In this document: positions 33,471 through 44,440 of the stretch, one piece after another
Position numbering within the stretch: the first letter of the stretch is position 1
Layout: every line of letters begins with the position of its first letter
Assembly: GCA_030762935.1 (NCBI GenBank)
Contig: CM060886.1
Location: 33,031,509-33,095,508, forward strand
Direction: 5' to 3'
DNA length: 64,000 nucleotides
DNA from: Hymenopus coronatus
Taxonomy: Eukaryota; Arthropoda; Insecta; Mantodea; Hymenopodidae
Translations under genes and position numbers: made by a program
Notes under the pieces: model-generated
What the model was told of the DNA's origin: nothing
Databases searched by the model: none
Seen by the model: the letters and a program-made list of their open reading frames with translations, nothing else

Positions 33471-33484
33471 TTGTATAACGTATT

Positions 33485-34209
33485 ACTTTCTCTACTAGTA
33501 CTATTGAGAAAGTATTGCATTGCACCCAAACATTTGTTACCGTGTTTTCATCGGAAATACATGTTTTGAGACCTCATGAATCCAAAAAGTCCGTGTGAAT
33601 GGCTGTGGACAGCAAAGCTCAAAAACTAAACTGCCGTTAGAAACTAAACTTAGTATTTAAGTCTTCCAAGGATGGGACACGAAGGTTTTCAAGAATACTC
33701 CCCCACCCCAAACTACTATTTACATAGACACATTTTTTTAAATTTAGTTTTTCTCAAAAATGACTAATAATTTTGATTAAAATACCGTACATTAAAGTTA
33801 TTCACAACACAAATAAAATATCTATTTTGAGTTTTCTGGGAATGCCTCTGAAGAGCAATATATTCTGATTGATTTTTGCTGACTTTTATATAACGGTTAA
33901 ACGGTAACAAGTATAAAAAGAACTTACTACGCAAAAAATCTCGTTAAAACACACAGAATTTGTCATACGCATTTTTGTTGTAGAATTGACCGTTTCCAAG
34001 ATATTCCTTGTTATTGGTAGCATTTTAAAAATCCTTAATACTTCTCTCAAATACGAAACGTCCCTTTTTATATTTAATTCTACTTCTGACCAAGCAAAAA
34101 AGCCAATTTCAATAACAATCACATAACAATAGCTTTTAAACTATTTGACTATCGCTATAGCACAGCGCATTCCTTTAGTTCCCTGCTGCTTATAAGGAAC
34201 TAAGTATTA
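33485..34209 (-). mobile_element. REP-A outer copy (subtype B), 3' segment
   Basis: It starts with the 3' end ACTTTCTCTACTAGTACTATTGAG and runs through the family to CCTGCTGCTTATAAGGAACTAAGTATTA at 34209. There a plus-oriented copy interrupts it. The 5' segment resumes at 35042. Confidence 0.85.
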
Positions 34210-34213
34210 ACAA

Positions 34214-35041
34214 TCTAATGTGTTTCATTCACATAAATTTCTCTACTTCTCTGTAACAAATTATTGTTAGTAAGCTAATTCTTCAATTTATTTCAAGCTA
34301 ATCGAGAAAAAAATTAGCAGAAATAGTATTATTACTTGCTTCCTTGTAAGTAGAAGCGGAATAAGGGAGTACCATAGGTTAAAGTGAAGTCAAAAGCTGG
34401 TTACTAGGTGACTGATGTTCCTTTGTTTATATGGACACGAATTGACAAATTCCTTTATGAGAAAAGTTGAAAATAAAACAAGGAATATCTAAGAAACGAC
34501 CAACTCCTCGAAGAAAATCATATAACATAAACTGTGTCTTTTAATGTGCTCTACATTTTTTGTGTGGTAAGTTTTTGTCCATTTCTTACGGTTTAGCAGT
34601 TATGTAAAATTACTCCAGAATAAAGTAGTCTTCAGAGGCTATTCCCAGAAAATTCAAGATATACATATTATTTGTGAGGTATATATCTTTAATATACGAT
34701 ATTTTAATCAGCCATTTAGAGCCGTTTTTGAGACAATCAAAATTTTCGTAAAAAGTTCCATGTGAAGGGGAGTTAGGGGAGGAGGGATTTTCTTGCAAAT
34801 CTTGGTATCGCATCCTTGGAAGATACCAAACCCAAATACCAAGTTTGGTATTTAACGGTCTTTTCGTTTTTGAGCTATGCTGTCGAAAGACACACTCACC
34901 TGGACCTTTTAAAAAAAAAATGTTTTTTTTTTGGATTGGATCCAAAAAGTGTATTCCCGGTGAAATCTCGGTATCAAATTTTTGGGTGGATTACAATACC
35001 TTCTATATAAACTATGTACATAGTACGTGTAGAGAAAGTAA
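34214..35041 (+). mobile_element. REP-A nested copy (subtype A), inverted relative to host copy
   Basis: 5' TCTAATGTGTTTCATTCACA; 3' AACTATGTACATAGTACGTGTAGAGAAAGTAA at 35041. It is complete and inserted in an A-rich site of an older opposite-strand REP-A. The CA tract is reduced to ACACTCACC, so it has essentially lost the microsatellite. Confidence 0.88.
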
Positions 35042-35179
35042 AAACATTCTGCTAATGCTTATCTTGTTTAGTATGATTCAGAAAGAAGAATAATCTTTTG
35101 TAAGAAGTCAATTTGTAGAAAAGTTGTAGAACTGTTTGTAGAACAGTTAAGAGCAAGTCATGTGAGTGTACACATCAGA
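35042..35179 (-). mobile_element. REP-A outer copy (subtype B), 5' segment
   Basis: AAACATTCTGCTAATGCTTA continues the host copy from 34209 (family order ..AAGTAATAAGAACATTCTGCTAAT..). It ends at the 5' terminus GTGTACACATCAGA at 35179. Confidence 0.85.
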
Positions 35180-35220
35180 TTTCTTCAATATAAATACCGC
35201 AAAGGTTACATTTTTAAAAA

Positions 35221-35525
35221 TCTGACATACACGTCTGTAGCAAAATTGTTAGTAACCTTATTCTTCTATCCGCTTATGCTCATCGATATAAACACCAATA
35301 AAAATAGTTTTATTGCTTAGTTCCTTATAAGTAGAAGGGAAATTAGGGAAGACAGTAGGATAAACCGATAGTCACATAATTTGAAATGTGGTTGCTATGG
35401 AATTAAAATGCATTTACTTGAGTGACCAGGAGTTGACAAGTTCCTGTATGAAAAAGTTTTAAGTAATTTAAAACTGAAACCGATATTAAGAAATACTACG
35501 AAAATGGTCAACGTTAGGAAAAAAA
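35221..35525 (+). mobile_element. REP-A outer copy, segment 1 of 3
   Basis: It begins TCTGACATACACGTCTGTAG (degenerate 5' end) and runs to GGTCAACGTTAGGAAAAAA, where nested copy 1 enters. Resumes at 36386. Confidence 0.82.
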
Positions 35526-36199
35526 TCTGATGTGTTCCATTCACATGACTTTTTCTATATCTGTAACAAATTATTGTTAGTAAGCTTATTCTTTTATTTA
35601 TTTCATGCTAATCGAGAAAAATTAGCAGAAATAGTCTTATTTCTTGCTTTATTGTAAATAGAAGCGAAATATGGGAGTACCATAGGTTAAAGTTAGAGCC
35701 AAAAGCTGGTTGATATGTGACTGATGTTCCTTTGTTTGTATGGACACAAGCTGGTAAATTCCTTATGAGAAAAGTTTTTTAAAGCTGAAACCAAAAAGAA
35801 GGAATATCTCAAAATCGATTAACTACGCGAAAAAATGTATACAACATAAATTGTGTGTTTTAACTGCTACATTTTTGTGTGTTAAGCTTCTGTCCATCTT
35901 TTACGGTTTAGTAGTTATGCAAAATTCATTCAGAATAAAATAGTCTTCAGAGGCTATTCCCAGAAAATTCAAGATATACATTTTATATGCCAGGTAAATA
36001 TCTTTAATATACGATATTTTAATCAAAATCGTTAGAGCCATTTTTTTGAAAAATCAAAATTTTCGAAAAAAGTTCCATGTAAGGAGTAGTTGGGGATGGA
36101 GGGATTTTCTTGAAAATCTTCGTGTCGCATCCTTGGAAGACACCAAACCTAAATACCAAGTTTGGTTTTTAATGGACTTTTTGTTTTTGAACTATGCTG

Positions 36200-36240
<41 letters not shown>

Positions 36241-36385
36241 ACACGGAAATTTTTCTAAAAATGCTTTTTTTGGATTCAGGAGGTCTCAAATCATATACTT
36301 CCGGTGAAATCTCGGTATCGAATTTTTGGGTGCATTACAATACCTTCTCTATACACTATGAACATAGCACGTATAGAGAAAGTAA
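35526..36385 (+). mobile_element. REP-A nested copy 1
   Basis: Complete copy: 5' TCTGATGTGTTCCATTCACA, 3' ACACTATGAACATAGCACGTATAGAGAAAGTAA. Clean (AC)n run at 36203-36233. It splits the outer copy in its A7 run before ATGTGTATGACATAAATTG. Confidence 0.9.
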
Positions 36386-36488
36386 AAATGTGTATGACAT
36401 AAATTGTGTTTTTTAAGAAGCTCCACATTTTTGTGCAACAAGTTTTTGTCATTCTCTTACGGTTTACTGGTTATGCCAAATTACAAAA
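36386..36488 (+). mobile_element. REP-A outer copy, segment 2 of 3
   Basis: AAATGTGTATGACATAAATT through GGTTTACTGGTTATGCCAAATTA is exactly the family sequence that should follow 35525. It is interrupted again by nested copy 2. Confidence 0.85.
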
Positions 36489-37340
36489 TCTGATGTGTTA
36501 CACTCCCATGACTTTCTCTACCTGCTCTACAAACCTCCTACAAAAGATTATTCTTCTATGTGCACAATGCTAATCGAGATAAATATTAGCAGAATGTTAT
36601 TCCTTAGTTCCTTATAAGTAGAAGGGAATAAGGGAATGCGCTAAGCTAAAGTGATTGTCAAATGTTTTAAAAGCTATCGTTATGCGATTGTCATTGCAAA
36701 TCACTTCTTTGCTTGGCCAGGAGTAGAATAAAGAAAAAGAGACAATTCCTGTCTGAGAAAAATTTAAGTACTTCACAAATGAAACCAATAACAAGGAATA
36801 TCTCGGAAACGGTTACCTCCACAACAAAAACTTGAAGGACATACATTGTGTGCTTTGTCATGATGCACATTTTTTGTGTAGTGAGTTTTTTCTATCTCTT
36901 ACGGTTTAGCAGCTAAGCAAAATTCGGCAAAATTCATCTAGAATAAAGAGGTCTTCAGAGGCTATTCTCAAAAAATTTCGAGATATACATTTTATTTCGG
37001 ACATAAACCGTTAGAGTCATTTTTAAGAAAATTAAAAATTATCGAAAATTTTTCCATGTAAAGGGTAGTTTATGGTGGGGGGATTTTTTTTGAAAATCTT
37101 CGTGTTGTGTCCTTGGAAGATAGTAAACCTAAATACCAAGTTTAGTATTTAACGGTCTCTTCGTTTTGGGGCTATGCTGTCCACAGATACACACTCGGAC
37201 CTTTCTTTAAATATCTTTTTTCGGACTCAGGGGACCCCAAAACATATATTTCCGGTGAAATCTCGATATCAAATTTTTGGTTGCATTAAATACCTTCTCT
37301 ATCCCTATGTACATTGTACATTTGGGGCTAGAGAAAGTAA
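36489..37340 (+). mobile_element. REP-A nested copy 2 (subtype B)
   Basis: 5' TCTGATGTGTTACACTCCCATG; 3' TGTACATTTGGGGCTAGAGAAAGTAA at 37340. Complete copy inserted after CCAAATTACAAAA of the outer element. Confidence 0.88.
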
Positions 37341-37756
37341 AAAAAGAGTCATCCAGAATAAAGAGGTCTTTAGGGGTTATTTCCAGAAAATTCAAGATAC
37401 AGATTTCATTTGTCATCTAAATATCTTAATATGAGAAGTTTTAATCAACGTTAGATCCATTTTTGAAGAAATCAAAATATTCGATTTTTTTCCATATAAA
37501 GGGTATTTGAGGGTGGAGGACTCTCTTCAAAATCTTCGTGCCACATCCTTGGGTGATACTGACCTTAAATATAACGGAATTTTCTTTTTTGGGCTATAGT
37601 ACTCACAGACACTCAGGAATGTCTTTCTAGAAATACTTTTTTGAATTCAGGGGGTCCCAAAAGATGTCTTTCTGGTGAAATCTTGGTATTCAATGTTTGG
37701 GTACAATACAAAACCTTCTCTATACACTATCTACATAGTACGTGTAGAGAAAGTAA
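37341..37756 (+). mobile_element. REP-A outer copy, segment 3 of 3
   Basis: GTCATCCAGAATAAAGAGGT continues the outer copy to its own hairpin end ACACTATCTACATAGTACGTGTAGAGAAAGTAA at 37756. Summing the three segments gives one normal-length REP-A of about 820 bp. Confidence 0.85.
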
Positions 37757-37958
37757 AAGGCATATTATATGTTATATTATTAGTATTAATTACATTAACC
37801 CCTAATTAGTCTAGAAACATCACTACATTTTGCAGTCCCTAAAACTTGATTTTATAAATTGAATAATTTATTTTTCAAAATTTAAGCATCTTTTGAGAAA
37901 GTATTTGGTGTTTTACTTTAACATACCTTTGAGAGGCAGTAAACAATGTTGGAAAAAA

Positions 37959-38350
37959 TCTGATATGTTCCATTCATATGATCTTCTGTACCTGTTTTGC
38001 AACTAACTTTTCTCACAAATAATTCTTCACCGTATGTAAATAGACAAAAAATTAGCAGCTACTTAGTTCCTAGTAAGTAGAAGGGAAATATGTGAAAGCA
38101 AAGGGTATTCCGATATTAAAATATTTTAAAAGAAGCCACTATGTGATGACAATGAAATTCACTTCTCTTTTGATGGGCTGGGAGTAAAACAAAGGAAAAG
38201 CGAACGACGACTTCTCGTTTGATAAAATTCTGAGAAACATTTTATATATTAGAAAATGTACTCCCATAGCCAGGACCGTCTTGTTAACCTTTTAAGAAAT
38301 ATGTGTCCGACATAAATTTTGTTCTAACGAGTACATTTGTATGTGTACTA
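37959..38350 (+). mobile_element. REP-A old copy, 5' segment (interrupted by a LINE)
   Basis: 5' TCTGATATGTTCCATTCATA, diverged left module to about 38350 (CGACATAAATTTTGTTCTAA). The family resumes at 39861 beyond the LINE. Confidence 0.7.
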
Positions 38351-38494
38351 AGATTTTTTTCACCCTCCTAAAATTAACATGTAAAAATATATAAACTATA
38401 TTTCTAGATAACTTAAATATACTGGCTTCAGCTTTTACTCTAAAACTTGGAACTTCATTAATGGATCACATCTTTTAATGAAATTAAAGTTTGT
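38351..38494. other. Unassigned AT-rich spacer
   Basis: Between the old REP-A and the palindrome at the LINE 5' end; origin unclear. Confidence 0.3.
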
Positions 38495-38547
38495 GTTAGT
38501 GATTTACCAGTTATATAGTAAGAGTCTATAACTGGTAAATCACTAAC
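38495..38547. repeat. Perfect 21-bp inverted repeat at the LINE 5' junction
   Basis: GTTAGTGATTTACCAGTTATA (38495-38515) is inverted exactly at 38527-38547, with an 11-base spacer between. The right arm leads straight into LINE coding sequence. Confidence 0.95.
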
Positions 38548-39860
38548 AAGACATTTGGAAAACCAACATAATACCAAAGGACTGGGAAACCGAATTAATA
38601 ATAAACTTGTATAAAAAGGGCTCAAGAGTAAACTGTAAAAATTACAGAGGGATTTCTCTTCTTAGTTCGGCTTCCAAACTATATGCCAATATACTTAAGC
38701 ATAAGTTAGAAAAATATTCTGAAGGTATATTAGGGGAAGAACAATGTGGTTTTCGACGGGGGAGAGGATGTATGGACGCAATTTTCACTTTATCTCAGAT
38801 CATAGAAAAAAGAAGGGAATTCAATTTACCACTTTTCATACTATTTGTTGATTATGAAAAAGCCTATGACAGTGTAAATAGATATAAATTATGGCAAATA
38901 TTGTTAGATTATGATATCCCATGTAAATTAATAACAGCTATCAAAAGTCTATATACAAATTCAAAAATCCAGATTAAATATAATGATGACAATATGACAG
39001 ATCCAATAATAATTAATAAAGAAGTCAAGGTTGTGGATTGTCTCCATCATTGTTCAATATTTACATTAACAAAATCATAGAAGACTGGAAACAAATTTCG
39101 ACACATGGACTAAAATTTCATCAGAATAAATCAATACAAACCATTTTATATGCTGATGACCAAGTTATAGTAGCCACATCAGAAGATGAATTACAGAGAG
39201 CGGCTTATAAATTAAATAATGTAACGAAGCAGTACTCAATGAATATTAACACTGAGAAAACCAAAACTATGGCAATGTGTGGAAAAAATTTAATAAGAGC
39301 CAAAATTGAATTAAACGGCAAAATAATTGAACAAATTACTAGTTTTACATATTTAGGAAACTTAATTTCAGAATACCAATCTGATTTATATATTAAAATT
39401 CAAAAATATAATAGATTAAATGGTACAATTAAACGATATTTTGGCAAAGAGATGTCAGTGAATACAGAATTGAAAATCCACAATATTACATCGAAAGCTG
39501 CACTTCGATTTGGAAGCGAAACACGGATTTTAAACAGCAAGGAACAGAAACAGCTACAAGCAGCTCAAATGCGATTTTTACGGCCCCTTCTTACAAAACT
39601 TGATAAGAAAAGAAATACTGACATCAGGGAAAAATTAAAAGTTGAAAACATAGTGGATGAGATTAAAAATTATCAACAAAATTGGATGCAACATGTCGAC
39701 AGGATGGTGGACCACAGATTACCTAAAATAGCCAAGGAGGGAGAAGAGATAGAGGACGTCCACGAATGCGATGGCGGGAGCAGTATCACCTATTCTGAGT
39801 TTCCGAATATAGGATTTTCTAAATCCTAAATATCTCAATGTTCATGATGATGATGATAGT
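38527..39860 (+). mobile_element. RTE/HmRTE-like non-LTR retrotransposon, 5'-truncated
   Basis: The 3' 1.3 kb of a LINE: the reverse transcriptase from just before its palm to the C-terminus, a short 3' end and the trinucleotide tail ATGATGATGATGATAG (about 39845-39860). No endonuclease domain is present, so it is dead on arrival. It lies between two halves of an older REP-A copy. Confidence 0.9.
38556..39800 (+). pseudogene. LINE reverse transcriptase pseudogene
   Basis: Blocks in order: IPKDWETELIINLYKKGSR near 38574-38630, NYRGISLLSSASKLYANILK, GFRRGRGCMDAIFTLSQIIE, FVDYEKAYDSVNRYKLWQIL near 38846-38905 (palm motif A), a GCGLSPSLFNIYINKIIEDW block after a frameshift near 39030, YADD at 39148-39159 (catalytic motif C), then SFTYLGNLISEY and WMQHVDRMVDHRLPKIA. 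A second frameshift near 39735 moves RGRPRMRWREQYHLF into another frame. Two frameshifts and loss of the N-terminus inactivate it. The C-terminal GRPR.RW signature is widespread in arthropod endonuclease/reverse transcriptase LINE ORFs. Confidence 0.92.
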
Positions 39861-40165
39861 AAAAGTCATCCAGGATGAAGTGGAATTCTATTTCCATAGA
39901 AGTGTGCTATACATTTATCATGAAATATCTTTAATATTCAGGCTATTTGTGAGAAAATAAAATTTTTAGAATAACTTGTAAATGCTAACCGTGTAAATAG
40001 CAGTTTCAAGTGTGCATATTTTCTTTAGTCATCTGACGCATACTTAAAGTATACCGCCATTAATTGCCAATTGTGGTATTTAACTGCCTTTTTGCTTTTT
40101 ATTAATACAGTTCCTAGATATACAGTCACACGGACTTGCGCGCGCGTATATTATTTATTTAGGAG
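39861..40165 (+). mobile_element. REP-A old copy, 3'-side segment
   Basis: GTCATCCAGGATGAAGTGGA continues through ATTTGTGAGAAAATAAAATT and TTGCCAATTGTGGTATTTAACTGCC to the CA-tract region (AGTCACACGGACTTGCGCGC). The terminal hairpin is lost. More diverged than the other copies. Confidence 0.65.
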
Positions 40166-40568
40166 ATTTCAAAACGTAGCCAGACAGACAGACAGGCAAG
40201 CAGACATACACACAGTTTATTTTCAGTAATTATATATAAAACATACATAGGCTGCGTCATGAAAGAAAAAAAAATTAATTAAACATTCTACATACAATTG
40301 TATTACAAATCTGCATTAAAAATGATAAGATAAACCCCATTTCAAGACATAAATTTCTGAAATACTATAAAGAGGATTTACCTTCAAGGTTGTTCTGATC
40401 CTTCTCTTAAAGTATAACAAAGCAACAGTCTATTCTCAGGTAGAGTGTTGAAAAGTTTAGCTGACATACTCGAGAAACTGTTAGGAGTTTTATTATATAT
40501 ACATTTATTAATATAAATATCAAAGCACTTTCCAATGGGGTAATTATTGATAATTCTGATCAACATTA
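40166..40568. other. Unannotated sequence
   Basis: Contains a short CAGACAGACAGACAGGCAAG run at about 40180-40205; otherwise no supported feature. Confidence 0.35.
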
Positions 40569-40612
40569 ATACACACAATATTTATATACATTTTTTCGAG
40601 AGTTGATAATTT
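40569..40612 (-). mobile_element. REP-A outer copy fragment (3' side of nested copy)
   Basis: ATACACACAATATTTATATA and TTTTTTCGAGAGTTGATAATTTTT is the minus-strand internal segment that, in intact copies, precedes GAGATATTCCTTG. The copy resumes at 41461. Confidence 0.7.
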
Positions 40613-40614
40613 TT

Positions 40615-41455
40615 ACTTTCTCTATACGCACTATGTACATAGTGTATAGAGAAGGTATTGCACTCCACCAAAAATTCAATACTGAGATTTCACCGGAAAT
40701 ATATGTTTTAGGGTCCCGTGTGTCCAAAAAAAAGTATTTTCAGAAAAAGGTCCGTGTGTCGGTGCGTCCTTGTGTTCGTGTGACTGTGAACACGATAACT
40801 CAAAAACGAAAAGACGGTAAAACACCAAACTTGGTATTTACGTTTAGTATCTTTCAGGGATACGACACGAAGATTTTGAGAAAAATCCCCCCCACCCCAA
40901 ACTACCCTTTACATGGAACATTTTTCGAAAATCTGGATTCTCTAAAAATGGCTCTAACGATTTTGATTAAAATAACCTGACAAATAAAATGTATATTCTG
41001 AATTTTCTGGGAATAGCCTCTGAAGATTACTTTAACCTGAGTGAATTTTACGGAATTTTGCATAAGTGCTAAACCGTAAGAGAGAGACAAAAACTATCTG
41101 CACAGAAAATGTAGAGCACATTAAAACACACAATTTATGTTCTATGTATTTTTTTCGTAGAGTTGATTGTTTTTTAGATATTCCTTGTTTTTGGTTTAAG
41201 CTATAAAAACTTATATTTTTCTTATACAGGACTTTGTGAACTCGTGTCCATACAAACGAAGAATTTCAGTCACACAGCAACCAGCTTTTGACTATCGCTT
41301 TAACAAATGGTGCTCCCTTATTTCGCTTCTACTTACAAGGAAGCAAGAAATAAGACGATTTCTGCTAATTTTTTCTCGATTAGCAGGAAGTAAGCTTTTT
41401 AAAAATAATTTATTGCAGAGATATAGAGACAGTCATGTGAATGGAACACATCAGA
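40615..41455 (-). mobile_element. REP-A nested copy
   Basis: 3' hairpin ACTTTCTCTATACGCACTAT.. at 40615 and 5' end GGAACACATCAGA at 41455. Complete. CA tract present as GTGTGTCGGTGCGTCCTTGT. It has a 24-bp gap near 40976 (the TATCGTATATTAAAGATATTT block). Confidence 0.88.
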
Positions 41456-41460
41456 TTTTT

Positions 41461-41746
41461 CAGATATTTCTTGTTATTGATTTCAGCTATGAATTATATA
41501 GTTTTCTCATAGTATTAGTCAACTCCTGTCCATACAAATAAAGGAACTTCAGTCACATAGCAACCAGTTTTTGACTATTACTTTAACCTATGGTACTCCC
41601 TTTTTCCCTTCTACTCACTCGGAAGCAAGTAATAAGAAAAAATTAATGTTTTTCTGATTAGAATGGAGTATACAGAAGAATAAGTTTTTAACAATAATGT
41701 GTTGTAGAGATGTGGAGAAATGCATGTGAATGGAACACATTAGATT
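41461..41746 (-). mobile_element. REP-A outer copy, 5' segment
   Basis: AGATATTTCTTGTTATTGAT continues the host element to the 5' terminus GGAACACATTAGA at 41746, confirming a nested insertion. Confidence 0.8.
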
Positions 41747-42082
41747 TTTTCTTATGATATATTACTTATTCAAGAGGTATATGTTAGAGAACCCTTAAAC
41801 TGGAGTTTTAGATAGAGTATATAACTTTCTATACCTAGAGCACCTAGAAAATAGAAAAATGCTGACAAAAGGTTTGCGAGATAGCTATATTTAAATTCGG
41901 ATGTGTCTATTAATAAGCTTGCGCCTATCCAACCTATCAATCTTCAGTGAACTGAGAGCTTTTTTAACTACATCACCTCAACATGCAAAATGTGCTTTCG
42001 AAAAAATATTTTTTACAACTTATTAGAAATAACCAATTGTATATGGAGAAAATCACGTAAACGCATGTAAGAAGTTATTTTT
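41747..42082. other. Unannotated sequence
   Basis: No supported feature. Confidence 0.4.
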
Positions 42083-42940
42083 GCTTTCTCTACACGTACT
42101 ATGTACATAGTGTATAGAGAAGATATTGTATTGCACCCAAAACTTCGATACCGAGATTTCACCGGAAATATATGTTTTTGGTCCATCTGAATGCAAAAAA
42201 GGCATTTTTGGAAAAAGGTCCGTGTGTGTGTTTGAGGACAGTATAGCCCAAAAATGAAAAGACCGTTAAATAACAAATTAGTGTTTAAATTAAGTATTTT
42301 CCAAGGATGCAACACGAAGAATTTTAAGAAAATCCCCCCATCCCGAATTACCTTTACATGGAGAAAATTTCGAAAATGTTGATGTTCTCAAAAATGGCTA
42401 TAACGATTTTGATTAAAATCTCTTATATTTAAGATATTTACATGCCAAATAAAATGTATATGTTGAATTTTCTGGGAGTAGCCTCTGGAGACCTCTTTAT
42501 TCTGGATTAATTTTTTTTTTTTATTTTGCATAACTTATAAAGCGTAAGAGAGAGAGAGAGATAAAATCTTGCTGCACAACAAGTGTATATGAGGATAAAA
42601 TCCCACAATTTATGTTATATACATATTTTTCATGGAGATGATTGTTTTTTAAATATTGCTTGTTATTGACTTCAGCTTCATAACACTTCTACTTTTCTCA
42701 TACAGGAATTTGTCAACTGCTGTCCATACAACCAAGGCACTTCAGTCACATAGCAACCAGCTTTAGGCTATCACTTTAACCTATGGTACGCCCTTATTTC
42801 TTTTCTATTTACTTCTGATAGTCTTTTTTTTTTTTTTTTTTTTCGATTTGCATGAAGTAAATAGAAGGATAAGCTTTTTAACAATAATTTGTTGCAGAGA
42901 TGTAGAGAAAGTCTACGTGTAAATGGAACACATATTTGAT
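42083..42940 (-). mobile_element. REP-A copy, full length
   Basis: 3' end GCTTTCTCTACACGTACTATG at 42083; 5' end near 42940 is degenerate (TACGTGTAAATGGAACACAT). T-runs at 42510-42521 and 42825-42843 are expanded relative to other copies. Confidence 0.85.
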
Positions 42941-43540
42941 TTTTTTCTGAAACATACATCAGACCTTACTTCTCTTATGACGTAGCTAAGTCGCATTATT
43001 ATTTGAGGCAGAAATGAGGAAGAATGCGGGGTGACATTTGTGAAATGAAACACAGGGGAGAAGCTCTATCAAAGGTAGAGCCGGTCTTAGCTAGGGGGGT
43101 TCTCTTATTTATAGCCTTACTCAGTAACTAAGCATGCTAGCAGCCACAAGTAGGATTCTAGGCGAAACTCCTGTTTAAGACGCCAAGGAAATGTCGAGCT
43201 TAAAGGTGCTCCTTGAGGATTCCAGCATCTTCCTAACATTACTGGAAGCTGTCCTGCTATTCTAATACGTTATGAGCTCTTACAAATGAACTCCAACTTC
43301 TAATAATTACCTCCATTAAAACAGTTGAAACTCCATCAAACATTTTGGTAAATTAGAAGCCGAATGTATAACTCTCTCGTATTGTTCAACTGAATACTAT
43401 GCCTATTGATCTCGTTAACAATTAACTGAAACCATTATAGAGATATACAATAATCAAGGATACAACTTAATTAAATATTAATTTATATAGATTAATTTTA
43501 AAATAAACAAATTAAATCAAGAATAAATCCGTTTTCATGC
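42941..43540. other. Unannotated sequence
   Basis: 43060-43260 is GC-balanced (GGTAGAGCCGGTCTTAGCTA..) with no recognised element. No gene supported. Confidence 0.35.
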
Positions 43541-44125
43541 GTGGTCAGGAGTCGACAAGTTCCCGCATAAGAAAAGTTAGGTATTTTAAAACTGAAATCC
43601 ATAACAAGGAATATCTCGAAAACGGCCAACTCCACGAAAAAATGTTTATGTCAAAAAATGAGTGTCTTATCGTGATCTTCATTTTTTGTGTAGTAAGTTT
43701 TTGTCTGTCTCTTACGGTTTACCAGTTATGCAAAATACAATAAAAATCATCCAGAATAAAGAGGAATATAGAGGTCATTCCCAAGGATTCTAGATATACA
43801 TTTTATTTGAAATGTAAATATCTTACATATAAGAGATTTAAATCAAAATCGTTAGAGCTATTTTTGCGAAAATCCAAATTTTCGAACTTTTTACCATGTT
43901 AAGGGTAGGTTAAGGTTTTCTTGAAAATCTTCCTGTCGCATCCTTGGAAGATACCAAACTTAAATGCCAAGTGTGGTATTTAACGTTCTTTTCTTTGTTG
44001 GGGTTTGCTGTCCACAGACACACACGCACGGACCTTTTGCCAAAAGTACTCTTTTTTTGGATTCAGGGGGACCCAAAACATGTATTTTCGGTTAAATCTC
44101 GATATCCAATTTTTGGGTGCAATTA
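43541..44125 (+). mobile_element. REP-A copy truncated at both ends
   Basis: It begins inside the left module (GTCAGGAGTCGACAAGTTCC) and stops at ATATCCAATTTTTGGGTGCA, just before the hairpin. The hairpin is replaced by a tetranucleotide array. CA tract reduced to ACACACACGCACGG. Confidence 0.8.
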
Positions 44126-44133
44126 CCAAAGTT

Positions 44134-44286
44134 CATGAGTGAGTGAGTGAGTGAGTGAGTGAGTGAATGAGTGAGTGAACGAGCGAGTGGGTGGGTGAGT
44201 GAGTGAGTGAGTGAGTGGGTGAAAGAATGAATGAGTGAGTGAGTGAGTGAATGAGTGAGTGAGTAGGTGAGTGAGTGAATGAGTGT
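44134..44286. repeat. (GAGT)n tetranucleotide array
   Basis: About 38 units of GTGA/GAGT with variants (GAATGA, GGGTGGGT), read as a Ser/His/Thr-rich open frame on the minus strand that is purely repeat-driven. It abuts the truncated 3' side of a REP-A copy. Confidence 0.95.
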
Positions 44287-44379
44287 TTGTAGGCACTGCT
44301 GTAATTCAAATCGGAGTGTCTAATAAATACCAAACTTGGTAACTATAATACCTTCGTAGTACGCGGCATGATCATAAAA

Positions 44380-44381
<2 letters not shown>

Positions 44382-44437
<56 letters not shown>
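44382..44437. repeat. (TA)n microsatellite
   Basis: About 28 uninterrupted TA units. Confidence 0.97.

Positions 44438-44440
<3 letters not shown>

Noticed and set aside
44133..44333. Ser/His/Thr-rich repeat protein on the minus strand
   Set aside because: It is the translation of a GAGT microsatellite.
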